Shown here one piece after another: positions 63,256 through 64,000 of a stretch of DNA of 64,000 nucleotides (its first letter is position 1; each line of letters opens with the position of its first letter). The notes beneath the pieces were generated by a model that saw only the letters and a list, made by a program, of their open reading frames with translations, searched no databases and was not told the DNA's origin. Position numbers and translations under genes: made by a program. This DNA is from JAHWKS01 sp964458385 (lineage in GTDB: Bacteria > Planctomycetota > Planctomycetia > Pirellulales > Pirellulaceae), in assembly GCA_964458385.1 (NCBI GenBank), contig CAYWIS010000002.1:1-64000 (forward strand). Reading direction: 5' to 3'.

Positions 63256-64000
63256 ATGTCACCTCTCCGCGAGTATATTCAGCGCGAAACGCGACGTTAC
63301 TTCTTTGGGCGATGTGCGGCCGGCTTGGGCACGGCGGCGCTCGCGTCGGTGTTGAATCCACAACTGTTCGCGGGCGAGTCGGCGGCGGTTCCGCCGGATG
63401 GTGACAAGCCACTAGGGGCGTTGCCGGCGTTTCATCATCGGCCAACAGCGAAACGCGTTATCTGGCTTTTTATGGCCGATGCGCCCTCGCAACTTGACCT
63501 GTTCGATTACAAGCCGCAACTGTCGGGATACTTCGATAAGGATCTGCCCGATTCCGTCCGCATGGGGCAGCGCATTACGACAATGACCTCAGGGCAGGCT
63601 CGGTTCCCGGTTGCGCCTTCGAAATTCAAGTTCAAGCAATACGGCCAGTCGGGAGCCTGGCTAAGCGAGCTGTTGCCGCACACGGCGGAGATCGTGGACG
63701 ACATAACCATCATCAAGTCGGTTAACACCGAAGCAATCAACCACGACCCGGCCATCACGTTTATTCAGACGGGGAGCGAGCTTCCCGGGCGCCCCAGCAT
63801 GGGAGCCTGGCTGTCCTATGGCATTGGCAGCCCCAATCAGGACTTGCCGGCGTTTGTTGTTTTGCATTCGCGGTTGGCTAGTGGTTCGCAATCGCAAGCC
63901 CTTTTCTCGCGCCTTTGGGGTTCGGGATTCTTGCCCACCCGACACCAAGGCGTGGCGCTGCGTTCGTCGGGTGACCCGGTGCTGTACCTGTCGAACCCAC
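63256..64000 (+). CDS. DUF1501 protein (3' end outside window)
   Basis: The frame from ATG 63256 runs to the window edge without a stop (at least 248 residues). It begins with a basic, RR-containing leader (ETRRYFFGRCAAGLGTAALA), a possible twin-arginine signal. The DUF1501 domain follows, with IWLFMADAPSQLDLFDYKPQ, MTSGQARFPVAPSKF and GSELPGRPSMGAWLSYGIG. DUF1501 belongs to the alkaline phosphatase/sulfatase-like superfamily. It follows the DUF1553 gene, the standard pairing in planctomycetes. Confidence 0.9.
   Translation, partial: MSPLREYIQRETRRYFFGRCAAGLGTAALASVLNPQLFAGESAAVPPDGDKPLGALPAFHHRPTAKRVIWLFMADAPSQLDLFDYKPQLSGYFDKDLPDSVRMGQRITTMTSGQARFPVAPSKFKFKQYGQSGAWLSELLPHTAEIVDDITIIKSVNTEAINHDPAITFIQTGSELPGRPSMGAWLSYGIGSPNQDLPAFVVLHSRLASGSQSQALFSRLWGSGFLPTRHQGVALRSSGDPVLYLSNP

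Overview
The window looks like a draft contig from a GC-rich planctomycete, probably Pirellulales-like. The evidence is the set of protein families: a PSCyt1/DUF1549/DUF1553 protein followed by a DUF1501 protein at the right end, a DUF1559 prepilin-like protein with a small lipoprotein behind it, short leucine-rich-repeat membrane proteins, a DUF1573 protein, a Cys-rich secreted barrel-like protein, and many short secreted proteins of unknown function. Three runs of exactly ten N (11698-11707, 23858-23867, 36713-36722) are assembly gaps; two of them interrupt genes.

Layout. 1-10.4 kb: a partial von Willebrand A protein, NIPSNAP, a metallophosphoesterase, a NagB-like protein, LRR proteins with FxsA, a TPR protein, ParA, and a GlpG-type rhomboid protease broken by an in-frame TAG. 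10.5-15.5 kb: an ABC-3 metal permease fused to a DtxR-type repressor, an HNH endonuclease, a zinc-ribbon protein, a thermonuclease and secreted proteins. 15.5-23.8 kb, all plus strand: a degenerate SelB-like ORF, selA, glucose-6-phosphate dehydrogenase, an AlaC-type aminotransferase, carA, then cysH overlapping an Rrf2 regulator behind a palindrome. 23.8-36 kb: DUF1559 protein, peroxiredoxins, GNAT, Rieske protein, secreted proteins, a large membrane glycosyltransferase-like protein, SlyD, a fumarylacetoacetase-family enzyme and a secreted aldose 1-epimerase. 36-45.4 kb: an FHA-EAL protein, a terpene-cyclase-like/DUF362 pair, then a minus-strand cluster of an HscC-type Hsp70, a membrane protein and a J-domain-like protein. 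46-54.4 kb: a four-haem cytochrome fused to a 5'-nucleotidase-like domain, DUF1573, an O-antigen-ligase/TPR membrane protein, and feoA-feoA-feoB. 54-64 kb: an esterase, a glutamine-amidotransferase homologue without its cysteine, a TPR protein, rpsT, and the planctomycete cytochrome/DUF1501 pair.

Genes that probably work together: selA with the SelB-like ORF (a decaying or repurposed selenocysteine route), cysH with the Rrf2 regulator (sulfate assimilation), hscC with its two partners (a chaperone set like E. coli HscC with DjlB/DjlC), feoA-feoA-feoB plus the permease-repressor fusion (iron/manganese homeostasis), the DUF1573/cytochrome pair, and the terminal DUF1553/DUF1501 pair. I found no tRNA or rRNA gene, CRISPR array, insertion sequence or prophage. 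The most unusual items are the SelB-like ORF that has lost all its GTPase motifs yet stays open for 303 codons, the permease-DtxR fusion, the amidotransferase homologue with Gly for the nucleophile, and the interrupted rhomboid gene.
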